NCBI GenBank assembly: GCA_002887195.1
Contig: PJAB01001400.1
Span: 1-14,752, forward strand
Reading direction: 5' to 3'
Length of the DNA: 14,752 nt
DNA from: Chrysochromulina parva
Lineage: Eukaryota; Haptophyta; Prymnesiales; Chrysochromulinaceae
Positions within the stretch are counted from its first letter, which is position 1. The number at the start of each line of letters is the position of its first letter. Of this stretch, positions 6,511 to 13,298 are shown piece by piece. A program made the translations under genes and the position numbers. A model generated the notes under the pieces. It ran no database searches. It saw nothing but the letters and a program-made list of their open reading frames with translations, and had not been told where the DNA came from.

Positions 6511-9500
6511 GTTGAGGGCCCTGCAATCAGGGAGGGCACTCAGCATGCAATGAGGGAGGCACTCAGCATGCAATGAGGGAGGGCACTCAGCATGCAACGA
6601 GGGCCCCTGCGAGGCCGTGCAGCACGGAGGAGCAGGTCTCAGAGAGAGAGAGGTAAGCTGCCTAATTAGGATGCATCAAGGCAACAGTTGCCTAATTAGA
6701 CAGGCGAGCGCGTTCGAGAGCGCGAGCTGCGAGCATACCCTGCCACGACGATCGTGCTCAAGTTGATCAGGTGGCGAGTCCACAGAGAGAGCGAATGCAT
6801 GCACATAGAAGCGGGCACGCCAACGTCCGACGAGCCGCTGCCAGTTGTAGCAGCGGAGGCGAGGCAAGCGTGCAGTGTGCACGTGGCGACCACCGAAAGC
6901 GCCGAGCCGATGCACAGTGCACTCACAGCCCATGGGCGTGCGTGCAACGGTGGACGCTGCGTGAGGCGCCAAGGGAGCCAGATCCATAGACTCGACGCGA
7001 GCGGCACACCAAACGCGAAGGCGGCTGGGAGTGAATGCATGCACATATTGGGAGTGAATGCATGCATGCCAAACGTCAAGGTGGCTGGGAGTGCGGCGAC
7101 GGCGATCGCGTGCGCGGCGCTCAGGACGGCGCCCAGGACGGCGCTCGGGCACTGGCGCGTGCCGTTGGTGACCACCAGAGCGCCCAGCACAGCGTCTGCA
7201 TCGAGCGCTACATCGAGCGCGCTCGCCTCGGAGCGTTGCCTAATTAGGACGTCCAGCGCGCTCGCCTCGGACCGAATCCGAACGAAGATGAGCAGCGCGA
7301 TCTGCACGCTCACACTGAGGAGCACCGGGCCGCGGCTCCACCGAAGATGGTCCCTCCAGCGTGCCCGTGCCTCCAAGCGCTCGGCGGCCGCACGTCGGCC
7401 CATGGCGAGGTGCAGCACCGCCCGCGGGGGCAGCGCCGTGTCGAGCGGCTCCTCCTCCTCGGTGAGAGACGCCTTGGCGGTGGAGCGCAGCTGCTCGTGA
7501 AGAGCCGCGGCGCTCGCGCGGGCGGCTCGGCGCATCGCGTCGAGTCGGGCGGGCTCTCTTAACAGTCGCTCGATCTCGGCTGTGAATGCCCTCTCGTCGG
7601 CTGTGAATGCCCTCTCGTCGGCTGTGAATGCCCTCTCGTCGGCTGTGAATGCCCTCTCGTCGGCGACGGGTACGAGATCTCCAAAGTTCGCGTGCTCGCC
7701 CACGTCGAACGCGAGCACGGGCACTCCAAAAAAGGCAGCCTCCTGAGCGGGATTGCAAAAGCTCTCACAGAGTGCCGAGACAAAGACGACGCTCGCCTCC
7801 CTATACAACATCGCGAGCCGTGCCTCGTCCACGTCACCAAGCCACTCGACCTGAGAGATATGCAGCCCGAGCGCGATCCGCGTCGTGTTGAGCTCGGCGG
7901 CATGCGCCGCGTCGGCCGTTACGCTGCCCACGATCCGCAGCGTCCAGTGCTTGAGCCCGTGGCCACGCGCCGCGCCGAGCGCGCGGAGGACGACGCCGAG
8001 GCTCTTGCGCGGGATCGCGTGGGCTACGACGAGCAGCTGCAGCGACGCGACGTTCCGAGGCTCGCTGCGGCTAACGCTGCGGCTGGGTGGCGGCGCAGGC
8101 GGCAACGGCAGCGAGTCCTCCTCTTCCACAGGCGTCGCGAGCGCTGTATCGAGCGCTGTGTCGAGCGCTGTGTCGAGCGCTGTATCGGCGGCCTCTGCCT
8201 GCGCTGCATCGGCGAGCGCGTCGGTGAGTGCGTCGGAATCCACAGAATCCACAGACTCATCTCGACTCGGTGGCGGCGCTGGTGGCGAAGGCAGCGAGAA
8301 CTCGTCTGGAGCCCCGTCGACTGCGGCGGCGGTAGCGGCGGCGGCGGCGGGCGCGCCAAGCGCTGTATCGGCGGCGTCGAGCTGCGCGTCGGTGAGCGCG
8401 TCGATGTCCACATCCACGCCGGTGGCGGAGGTGTCGAAGCGGATCGGTGGGCGTATGATGGAGATGAGCGTAGGCTCAAGGGTAGGGAAGGTCCGAACGA
8501 GCGTCGAGCGTGTCACCTCGCCCGCCGCGAGGATGGCGTGGCATCGCGTGAGCACTGCTTTCTCCTGATCGATGCGGAGAGAGGCGATCAGAAAGGCCAT
8601 CAGAGAGGCCATCGGACATGCGATCCGAGGCGCAATCAGATGCGAGCAGATCTCATCAGTGGCCATCAGTGGTCATCAGATCTCATCAGTGGCCATCATC
8701 AGTGGTCATCAGTGGTCATCAGCTCTCATCAGTGGCCATCAGTGGTCATCAGCTCTCATCAGCTCTCATCAGTGGTCATCAGCTCTCATCAGTGGCCATA
8801 CCTGCTCGAAACAGAGCTGGCGGGTGGCCTCGGACACATCGCACTCCCAACTGAACGGGTAGTGCTCAATTGCGACGAGGGTCACCTCATGCGCGGGCCT
8901 CGCCTCAACGGGCGCCACGAGCTGTGAAGTGACGCGGGAGGCGATCAGTGGCGATCAGTTGCGACCAGTGGCGATCGTCATCGTATCAATCGATCGTCAG
9001 TGGCAATGTCGAGGGCACTCGATGGGACTCGATGGCTATCTGAGCGGCCCTCAAAAGGCAAGCACACGGAGCCACCAGCAAGGCCATCAGAGGCCCTCAA
9101 AAAGCAAGCACCTGGAGCAGTGCAAGACCGTCCATCACTACGATCGAGCCGGAGGGGAGCGCCCCGAATCGCGCCGCCGCCTCCTCGCGGCTGATCAGGC
9201 TCCGGCCGTCACTACCTCGGGGGCTCGTGGGCGGCGGCGAGGCGGCTGTCCGGTTCGTCGGGTTCGTCAACGCAGCCCTCGAGATGAAGATCTCGTGCTC
9301 GGTCGGGTTCGTCAACGCAGCCCTCGAGATGAAGATCTCGTGCTCGTACGCGAGCTCCCACAGCTCGGGCTCGAGCTTCCACAGCGGTCGATTTCGAATC
9401 GAGCTCGCGCACGACCTCGAGAGGCCCTCGTACATGAGCCTCTCGAAGATGTAACAACCGCTCGTGCTGTGAAGAGGCCCAACCGTTGCCAAGACAAACC

Positions 9501-10188
9501 GGGGCGCTGCGGCGAGGCGGCGGCGGAGGACCTCGCGCGCCATCAAGGCGTACGAGAGCCCAAAGGAGGCTGCGTTGATAGAGCAGCCGGCAAGCCCCAT
9601 GCTGTAGCTCAACCAGCCAGGGGCGTGGGCGGCGTGGGCGACGCTCGCGCCGACGAGGCAGACGCCCATGATGCCCTCCGCCGTCCGGGCGAATGGCATG
9701 TGCCACTCGAAGCCTGGGCAGAGCGCGCGCATGAGGACTACGAAGAGGTAGTGCGCGCAGCCTTGGTGCACCGCGAGCCAGCGCGGCGCCAGGCCGAGGC
9801 GTATGAGCTCCGCAGATGCCACCAACGTGCCGAAGGCATCTGCTTCCTCGTCCAGAAGGCTGCCAACTGCGCTCGCCTGATTGAGACGTCGAGCCAGAGC
9901 CCCATCCGCAAAGTCGAGGAGCACAAAGAGGAGCCCGGCAAGGCATCGCACGCTGCCCGATTCCACAGGATAGAGCACGCAGGTCGCAGCCACCGCGATG
10001 CGAAGTAACGTGACGACATTGGGCCAAGTGGAAAGCAGGGCACGAATGGGCAGCAGCACGAACAATGAGACCGGAAGTGCCGCTGCGGGCAAGTAGGCGA
10101 GACCCAGCTCCGTGCACAATTCCGAAGCGGCCGCAGCGCAGAGCAACGTCACGCAGATCGCGAGCCGCAGCGCGTCGATGGGCAGCAT
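6181..10188 (-). CDS. CDP-alcohol phosphatidyltransferase - GT4 glycosyltransferase - membrane-domain fusion, four exons
   Basis: Proposed exons are 10188-9112, 8921-8802, 8564-6739 and 6520-6181. All junctions are GT...AG and in frame, giving 1120 aa. Residues 50-220 are a CDP-alcohol phosphatidyltransferase: WPNVVTLLR, then the complete motif D92-xx-D95-G96-xx-A99-R100-x8-G109-xxx-D113-xxx-D117, with several membrane helices. From about 233 a GT4 glycosyltransferase begins (VGPLHSTSGCYIFERL, then SIVVMDGLAL). It runs across exon 2 (VAIEHYPFSWE) into exon 3 (ILAAGEVTRS, RPPI, VVAHAIPRK). The EX7E motif is E666-SFCNPAQ-E674. Residues 444-570 are a low-complexity Ala/Asp/Pro/Ser insert between the two Rossmann halves. 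Residues 811-1035 contain several hydrophobic segments, followed by a CNPNGC-containing tail. The likely role is synthesis and glycosylation of a membrane lipid; the substrate is unknown. The first three exons are well supported. The last splice is less certain: the gene could instead stop at 6696. Confidence 0.75.
6521..6738 (-). other. Intron 3 of the fusion gene, with tandem repeat
   Basis: On the minus strand this runs GTATGCTCGC ... CCTGATTGCAG, 218 nt. Splicing joins VVAG to ALNMLV in phase. It contains two copies of the CCTAATTAG motif (about 6660-6671 and 6690-6700), a (GA)n run, and the 23/24-bp repeat at 6523-6603. Confidence 0.55.
6523..6603. repeat. 23/24-bp tandem repeat, about 3.4 copies
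   Basis: Units of GCAATGAGGGAGGGCACTCAGCAT start at 6523, 6547, 6570 and 6594 (the last partial). Lengths are 24, 23 and 24 bp. On the minus strand the array sits directly against the proposed acceptor TTGCAG. Confidence 0.9.
7579..7662. repeat. 21-bp coding minisatellite (4 copies)
   Basis: Four near-exact 21-bp units translate on the minus strand as ADERAFT repeated four times. They sit in the C-terminal Rossmann half of the glycosyltransferase, just after the EX7E motif and the EHANFGDLVP segment. The unit preserves the frame. It probably forms a short loop or helix extension and is a candidate for copy-number variation. Confidence 0.9.
8139..8186. repeat. 12-bp coding repeat (4 copies)
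   Basis: GAGCGCTGT[A/G]TC recurs four times and reads DTAL on the minus strand. It is part of the low-complexity insert between the two halves of the glycosyltransferase. The same insert also carries two copies of a LPxPPAPPPSR segment. Confidence 0.85.
8565..8801 (-). repeat. Fusion-gene intron 2, made of TGATGACC/TGATGAGAGC units
   Basis: The intron runs GTATGGCCACTGATGAGAGC ... CATCGATCAG, 237 nt, between exon ends FEQ and EKAVL (phase 0). Most of its length is a degenerate array of CTGATGACCA, CTGATGGCCA and CTGATGAGAG units. The units decay towards the acceptor into CTGATGGCCTTT and CTGATCGCCTCT. TGA occurs in every frame. The complementary strand is open and reads ISGHQWSS-like peptide, which is a shadow. 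Confidence 0.85.
8922..9111 (-). other. Fusion-gene intron 1 with duplicated donor region
   Basis: This 190-nt intron joins GLALLQ to LVAPVEARP in phase 0. It begins GTGCTTGCTTTTTGAGGGCC, and this 20-nt donor-side sequence is repeated about 45 nt inside the intron with one mismatch. A TGATGGCC unit lies between the copies. The 3' part carries CACTGATCGCC units and ends TTCACAG. Confidence 0.8.
9258..9347. repeat. 45-bp exact tandem duplication in the coding sequence
   Basis: Two 45-bp copies start at 9258 and 9303. They duplicate fifteen residues (EHEIFISRAALTNPT) in the N-terminal half of the glycosyltransferase, between its first strand and the MDGLAL segment. The near identity suggests a recent event. 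Confidence 0.9.
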
Positions 10189-10562
10189 CGAACTTGAGAT
10201 TCGTCAAGGAAAACGTAAAACACGCAAATTAAGTCAAGACCGCCTGCTTGGCGGGAGCGTGTGTACCTCAGCCGCTTGTCCTTTAGGAACTTCCCACGAG
10301 CTCTCATCGAGATTGGGCCATTCGAGCTCCCATCGAGATTGGGCCACTCGAGCTCTCATCGAGATTGGGCCACTCCGCGAATGCTCACGAAGCCGAAGCC
10401 GCCGCGTGTCTAGGGCTCCTTGTGATTACCTCCCTCATCAAGCCGCCGCGTGCTAGGGCTCCTTGTCGCTCACGACGGCGCACGTAGACGACACGCACAG
10501 CAGCTACAGCTGCAGCACGAGCATTGAGCATGCATTCCTCCAGCGCACATGCATGCTAATGC
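10189..10562. other. Intergenic region: promoter side of the fusion gene, 3' side of BCAT
   Basis: Both neighbours are on the minus strand, so this holds the BCAT 3' UTR and the fusion-gene promoter and leader. It contains a 26-bp x3 tandem repeat (10298-10375). It also has a 26-bp direct repeat (AAGCCGCCGCGTG...TAGGGCTCCTTGT) at about 10397-10423 and 10440-10465. No protein-like frame or RNA gene is visible. Confidence 0.5.
10298..10375. repeat. 26-bp tandem repeat, three copies
   Basis: The unit GAGCTCTCATCGAGATTGGG + CCACTC recurs at 10298, 10324 and 10350 with an exact 26-bp period and two substitutions. It lies upstream of the fusion gene, within about 200 nt of its start codon. A regulatory role is possible but not shown. 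Confidence 0.9.
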
Positions 10563-11731
10563 TCATGAGCTCTCATGACGGCGCTCGCACACGACGCGCG
10601 TATACCCGTGTGGGTCTGGCGCTTCACCCATCTGCAGCTTCGTCACCGCGTTGTACAGGCGCTCGATGGTGGCATAGCCCTTGAACTGATGCACTTTGCC
10701 CGCGCGCGTGATCGTCTTGATCGGCGTCACTACCACCGCAGTGCCGCACGCGGCCACCTCACGAAGCGAGGGCACCTGAGGCCATCCGCGTCATCAATCG
10801 GTCATCAGCGGCCATCAATCGGTCATCAGCGGTCATCAGCGGTCATCAGAGGTCATCAGCACACCTCCTCCCACGGCACCGGACGCTCCTCGACCGGGAT
10901 CCCCATGTCGCGGGCCTGCTGAAGCAAGACACCCTTGGTGCAAGAGGGCAGGATCGAGCTCGACGTGGGCGTCACCAGCACGCCCTTCTCCGTCACTCCG
11001 AGAAAGTTGGACGTTGAGAACTCCTCGACGTACTGGTTGGTCGCGGCATCGAGGTAGAGGCAGACCGGGTAGCCCTTCTTCTTCGCCTCCGCCGAGGGCG
11101 AGACGTCGGGTGCGTAGTTGCCCGCCGCCTTGATCGAGCCCACGCCGCGCGGCGCGGCGCGGTCGAAGCCGTCCACCACGAGCGCATCGATCGCTTCCAG
11201 ACCGCCCTTGTAGTACGCGCCCACCGGGCTTGCCACCACGCAGAAGGCGTACTCGGGCGCCGGGCCGAGGCCGAGCTTGGCGCCGTGGCCGAAGAGGAAA
11301 GGCCGTAGGTACATGGAGCCGCCCGAGCCGTACGGCGGCACGTAGTCGACGTTGTCCTTTATGACGCGGTCGACCGCGTCGTCGAACATGGCCCGCTCGA
11401 CGGTGGGCATGTACAGCCGCTCGCAGCCGCTGCGCAGGCGCGCCGCGTTCGCGCCGGAGTTGAAGACGCGCACCTTGCCGTCCTTGCAGTGAAAGGCCTT
11501 GAGGCCTTCGAAGATGGCCTGGCCGTAGTGCATTACATTCGACAGAGCGTGAATGTTCAGGTTGAAGTCCTGCTGCAGGTGGCCCTCGTCCCACGAGCCA
11601 TCGGCCCAGTTGTGCTTGATCATCGAGCGGGTCTGCGTGAAGTTGAAGCCGAGCGACTTCCACGCGATCGCTGGCTGCGTAGAGAGCGCGCGCGCTGTCT
11701 GCGCGCGGAGTGGTCGCATCGCTCCACGCAT
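10563..11731 (-). CDS. BCAT: Branched-chain amino acid aminotransferase, mitochondrial type, two exons
   Basis: Exons 11731-10865 and 10775-10563 give 359 aa, normal for the family. It transfers the amino group between Leu/Ile/Val and 2-oxoglutarate using PLP (class IV fold). Visible motifs: HYGQAIFEGLKAF at 68-80, YLRPFLFG at 141-148, the catalytic lysine K201 in GSIKAAGNYAPD, LYLDAATNQYVEE at 225-237, and NFLGVT. Across the junction, PWEE joins VPSLREVAACGTAVVV, then NAVTKLQMGEAPDPHG. Without splicing, the frame stops at 10856 and loses the C-terminal GTAVVV segment. The leader MRGAMRPLRAQTARALSTQP is basic, Ser/Thr-rich and lacks acidic residues, which is typical of mitochondrial import. 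Met at 11824 is an upstream alternative, but it adds a non-conserved extension. The gene is head-to-head with SURF1. Confidence 0.93.
10776..10864 (-). repeat. BCAT intron built almost entirely of the CTGATGACC minisatellite
   Basis: This 89-nt GT...AG intron begins GTGTGCTGATGACCTCTGAT. It continues as CTGATGACCG and GATTGATGGCC units and ends GATGGCCTCAG. Very little of it is not repeat. Its removal is required to restore the conserved aminotransferase C-terminus, so it is a real intron rather than an array in spacer DNA. Confidence 0.9.
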
Positions 11732-11862
11732 CCGGAGGGCTCCGTCGACCGTGAGGCGATCACCGCCTCGAGCGCACGCGTTGCCGCGGGCGGCTCCTGG
11801 GAGGCATGCTGTGCTGCTCTCCACAATCGTCTTGCGAAGTCTCGGAAAGTTCTCTAGACGAA
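11732..11862. promoter_or_regulatory. Bidirectional promoter between BCAT and SURF1
   Basis: The preferred start codons of the two divergent genes are only 131 nt apart. Both products carry mitochondrial-type leaders, so a shared promoter co-ordinating nuclear-encoded mitochondrial genes is plausible. I see no TATA box. The assignment is positional. Confidence 0.5.
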
Positions 11863-12741
11863 ATGTCTTTTCTCACGATGCTTCGCGGCGCTCGGCGCTC
11901 GGTGCTCTCGCGGCACGTGCTGACGGAGCGTCGCCTCAGCTCAGCATCGGTGGCGTCTTCGTCAGCCTCTGCAGAAAGTACCACGCTCCGGCGCCTCGGC
12001 GCCGCCCTCTTCTCTGGGCTGTGCGGCACGACCGCGTGCCTGTGCGGCTGGCAGGTCAAGAGGTATGGCGACAAGGTGCAGATGGTCGAGGATCGCAAGA
12101 CGGCGCTGCAGGCTGCGCCGCGTCCGCTGCGCGAGGTCTACCCCGAGCTGTCCGCGGGCATCAGTGCCGGCGATGAGTACACGCGGGTGAGCGTCGAGGG
12201 CACGTTCGACCACGCGCGGCAGGTGCTGCTCGGCCCGCGCTCGGCGCCGCCGGGCTCCGACAAGGGCAACTCGCCAGCCGGCGCGCCGGCACAATCGGGA
12301 TGGGACGTGGTCACGCCGCTCGCGTGCGCGGACGGCTCGCGCGTGCTCGTCAATCGCGGCTGGGTGCCGCGTGACGCGACGGCCGCCATCGACCAGCCGA
12401 CGGGGCAGCAGCGCATCGAAGGTGTGCTCAAGCAGGGCGACCGCGAGAACAAGTACGGGCACAACGATCCCGCCGCCGGCCGTTACGTCTGGCTCGACCT
12501 CGCCTCGCTCGCCCGCAGCAGCGGCAGTAGCCCGATCCTCGTCATGGCCGCGGCCGAGGGCTCCGACGCCTCTGATGGTCGCGCCGCGTCGAGCGTTCAC
12601 AGGACGTGGCCACGCGTGCGCCCGCTCAGCTCACTGATGAGCTTCTACGTGGAGCCGCACACGCACATCGTGTACGCTGCCACCTGGGCCTCACTCACTG
12701 TCGCCGGTGCCGTCATCACCGTCAAGCGTTTCGTACGCTGA
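11863..12741 (+). CDS. SURF1: SURF1-family cytochrome c oxidase assembly protein
   Basis: A single exon encodes 292 aa. SURF1 is an inner mitochondrial membrane protein that aids early assembly and heme insertion of complex IV subunit 1. The leader (1-40) is rich in Arg and Ser. The first membrane helix is about 45-62 and ends in the hallmark CGWQVKRYGDK (G62-W63-Q64...R67). The intermembrane-space domain has VSVEGTF, VLVNRGWVPRD (161-171), IEGVLKQGD and NDPAAGRYVWLDLASLA. The second helix begins HIVYAATWASLTVAG and ends KRFVR, as in other members. A Ser/Gly/Asp-rich segment near 233-246 is less conserved. The start at 11863 (or 11878) is preferred to 11806 because the longer form adds an acidic segment before the leader. 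Confidence 0.93.
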   Translation: MSFLTMLRGARRSVLSRHVLTERRLSSASVASSSASAESTTLRRLGAALFSGLCGTTACLCGWQVKRYGDKVQMVEDRKTALQAAPRPLREVYPELSAGISAGDEYTRVSVEGTFDHARQVLLGPRSAPPGSDKGNSPAGAPAQSGWDVVTPLACADGSRVLVNRGWVPRDATAAIDQPTGQQRIEGVLKQGDRENKYGHNDPAAGRYVWLDLASLARSSGSSPILVMAAAEGSDASDGRAASSVHRTWPRVRPLSSLMSFYVEPHTHIVYAATWASLTVAGAVITVKRFVR

Positions 12742-13298
12742 GAGGCGATAGTCGACGCCGCGCGGTAATGGAACCACCGAACTTGCTGTGCCCGGCCGCT
12801 CTGAGGGACCGGTATGAGTCCACCGAACTTGCTGTGCCCGGCCGCTCTGAGGGACCGGTATGAGTCCACCGAACTTGCTGTGCCCGGCCGCCATGCGGGA
12901 CCGGTAATATGAAAACCACAGAACTTGCGTTGCTGATACCGCCGGCCTCGCCTGCGCAGGATGTGCTGTACGCGCCGAGTACTTTTCGCGGCCCGTTCAC
13001 CCCTTTTGTCTCGAGTTTCCCATGGAGTTTGCCCGGCAACCACGCACCTCCTACGGCCCACTTCTGTCCCGGGCGCATGCACAATGCATGAAATAATTAC
13101 TTCCCCGTGGCCATAGACGGGCAGGTCAAGCCGCGTACACCAGCGGCTACGCATCCTCTCCGATTTACCTATACGGCGCCCTGTCCTTAAAAGGCATCCT
13201 CCCTCCTCCAGGTCAGCAATTGACCTCACAAAGCGGTGCCCAGGCGCGCTGACGGCGTGACGAAAGCGGCACGCACTACCAGGCCACTCCTCAGAGCC
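12742..13298. other. Intergenic region between SURF1 and the ankyrin gene
   Basis: This holds the 3' UTR of SURF1, the 46-bp tandem repeat, and the 5' leader or promoter of the ankyrin gene. In-frame stop TGA at 13221 bounds the ankyrin frame. A possible acceptor-like CCTCCTCCAG lies at 13202-13211, so an upstream non-coding exon cannot be excluded. No other gene is visible. Confidence 0.5.
12775..12935. repeat. 46-bp tandem repeat, about 3.3 copies
   Basis: Units headed CACCGAACTTGCTGTGCCCG start at 12775, 12821 and 12867 (exact 46-bp period). A diverged partial copy starts at 12917 after a small insertion. Each contains GAGGGACCGGTATGAGTC or a variant. It lies 33 nt after the SURF1 stop and may fall in its 3' UTR. 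Confidence 0.92.

Noticed and set aside
6008..6526. 172-aa minus-strand open frame ending in a hydrophobic TWLLGLVFNIVKLL segment
   Set aside because: It overlaps the last fusion exon in a different frame with Arg-rich composition. Only the end looks hydrophobic, and no start or homology supports it.
8640..8800. CRISPR-like or C/D-box snoRNA interpretation of the TGATGA/CTGA-rich array
   Set aside because: There are no unique spacers of even length, so it is not CRISPR. TGATGA and CTGA resemble C and D boxes, but they recur every 10 bp with no terminal stem or guide spacing, so a snoRNA is not supported.
7692..8927. 411-aa plus-strand open frame, ending in ISGHQWSS-like repeats
   Set aside because: It lies antisense to the glycosyltransferase exons and runs through an intronic minisatellite that happens to be stop-free in this direction. 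No domain is visible.
8929..10008. 359-aa plus-strand open frame antisense to the phosphatidyltransferase exon
   Set aside because: The sequence is Arg-rich and lacks motifs. The minus strand carries the complete CDP-alcohol phosphatidyltransferase signature.
10836..11663. 275-aa minus-strand open frame overlapping BCAT in another frame
   Set aside because: Arg/Gly/Pro-rich shadow; the BCAT frame carries all conserved residues.
11806..11862. Upstream ATG extending SURF1 by 19 residues
   Set aside because: The extension is acidic and would mask the mitochondrial-type leader that begins at 11863. It also overlaps the proposed shared promoter.
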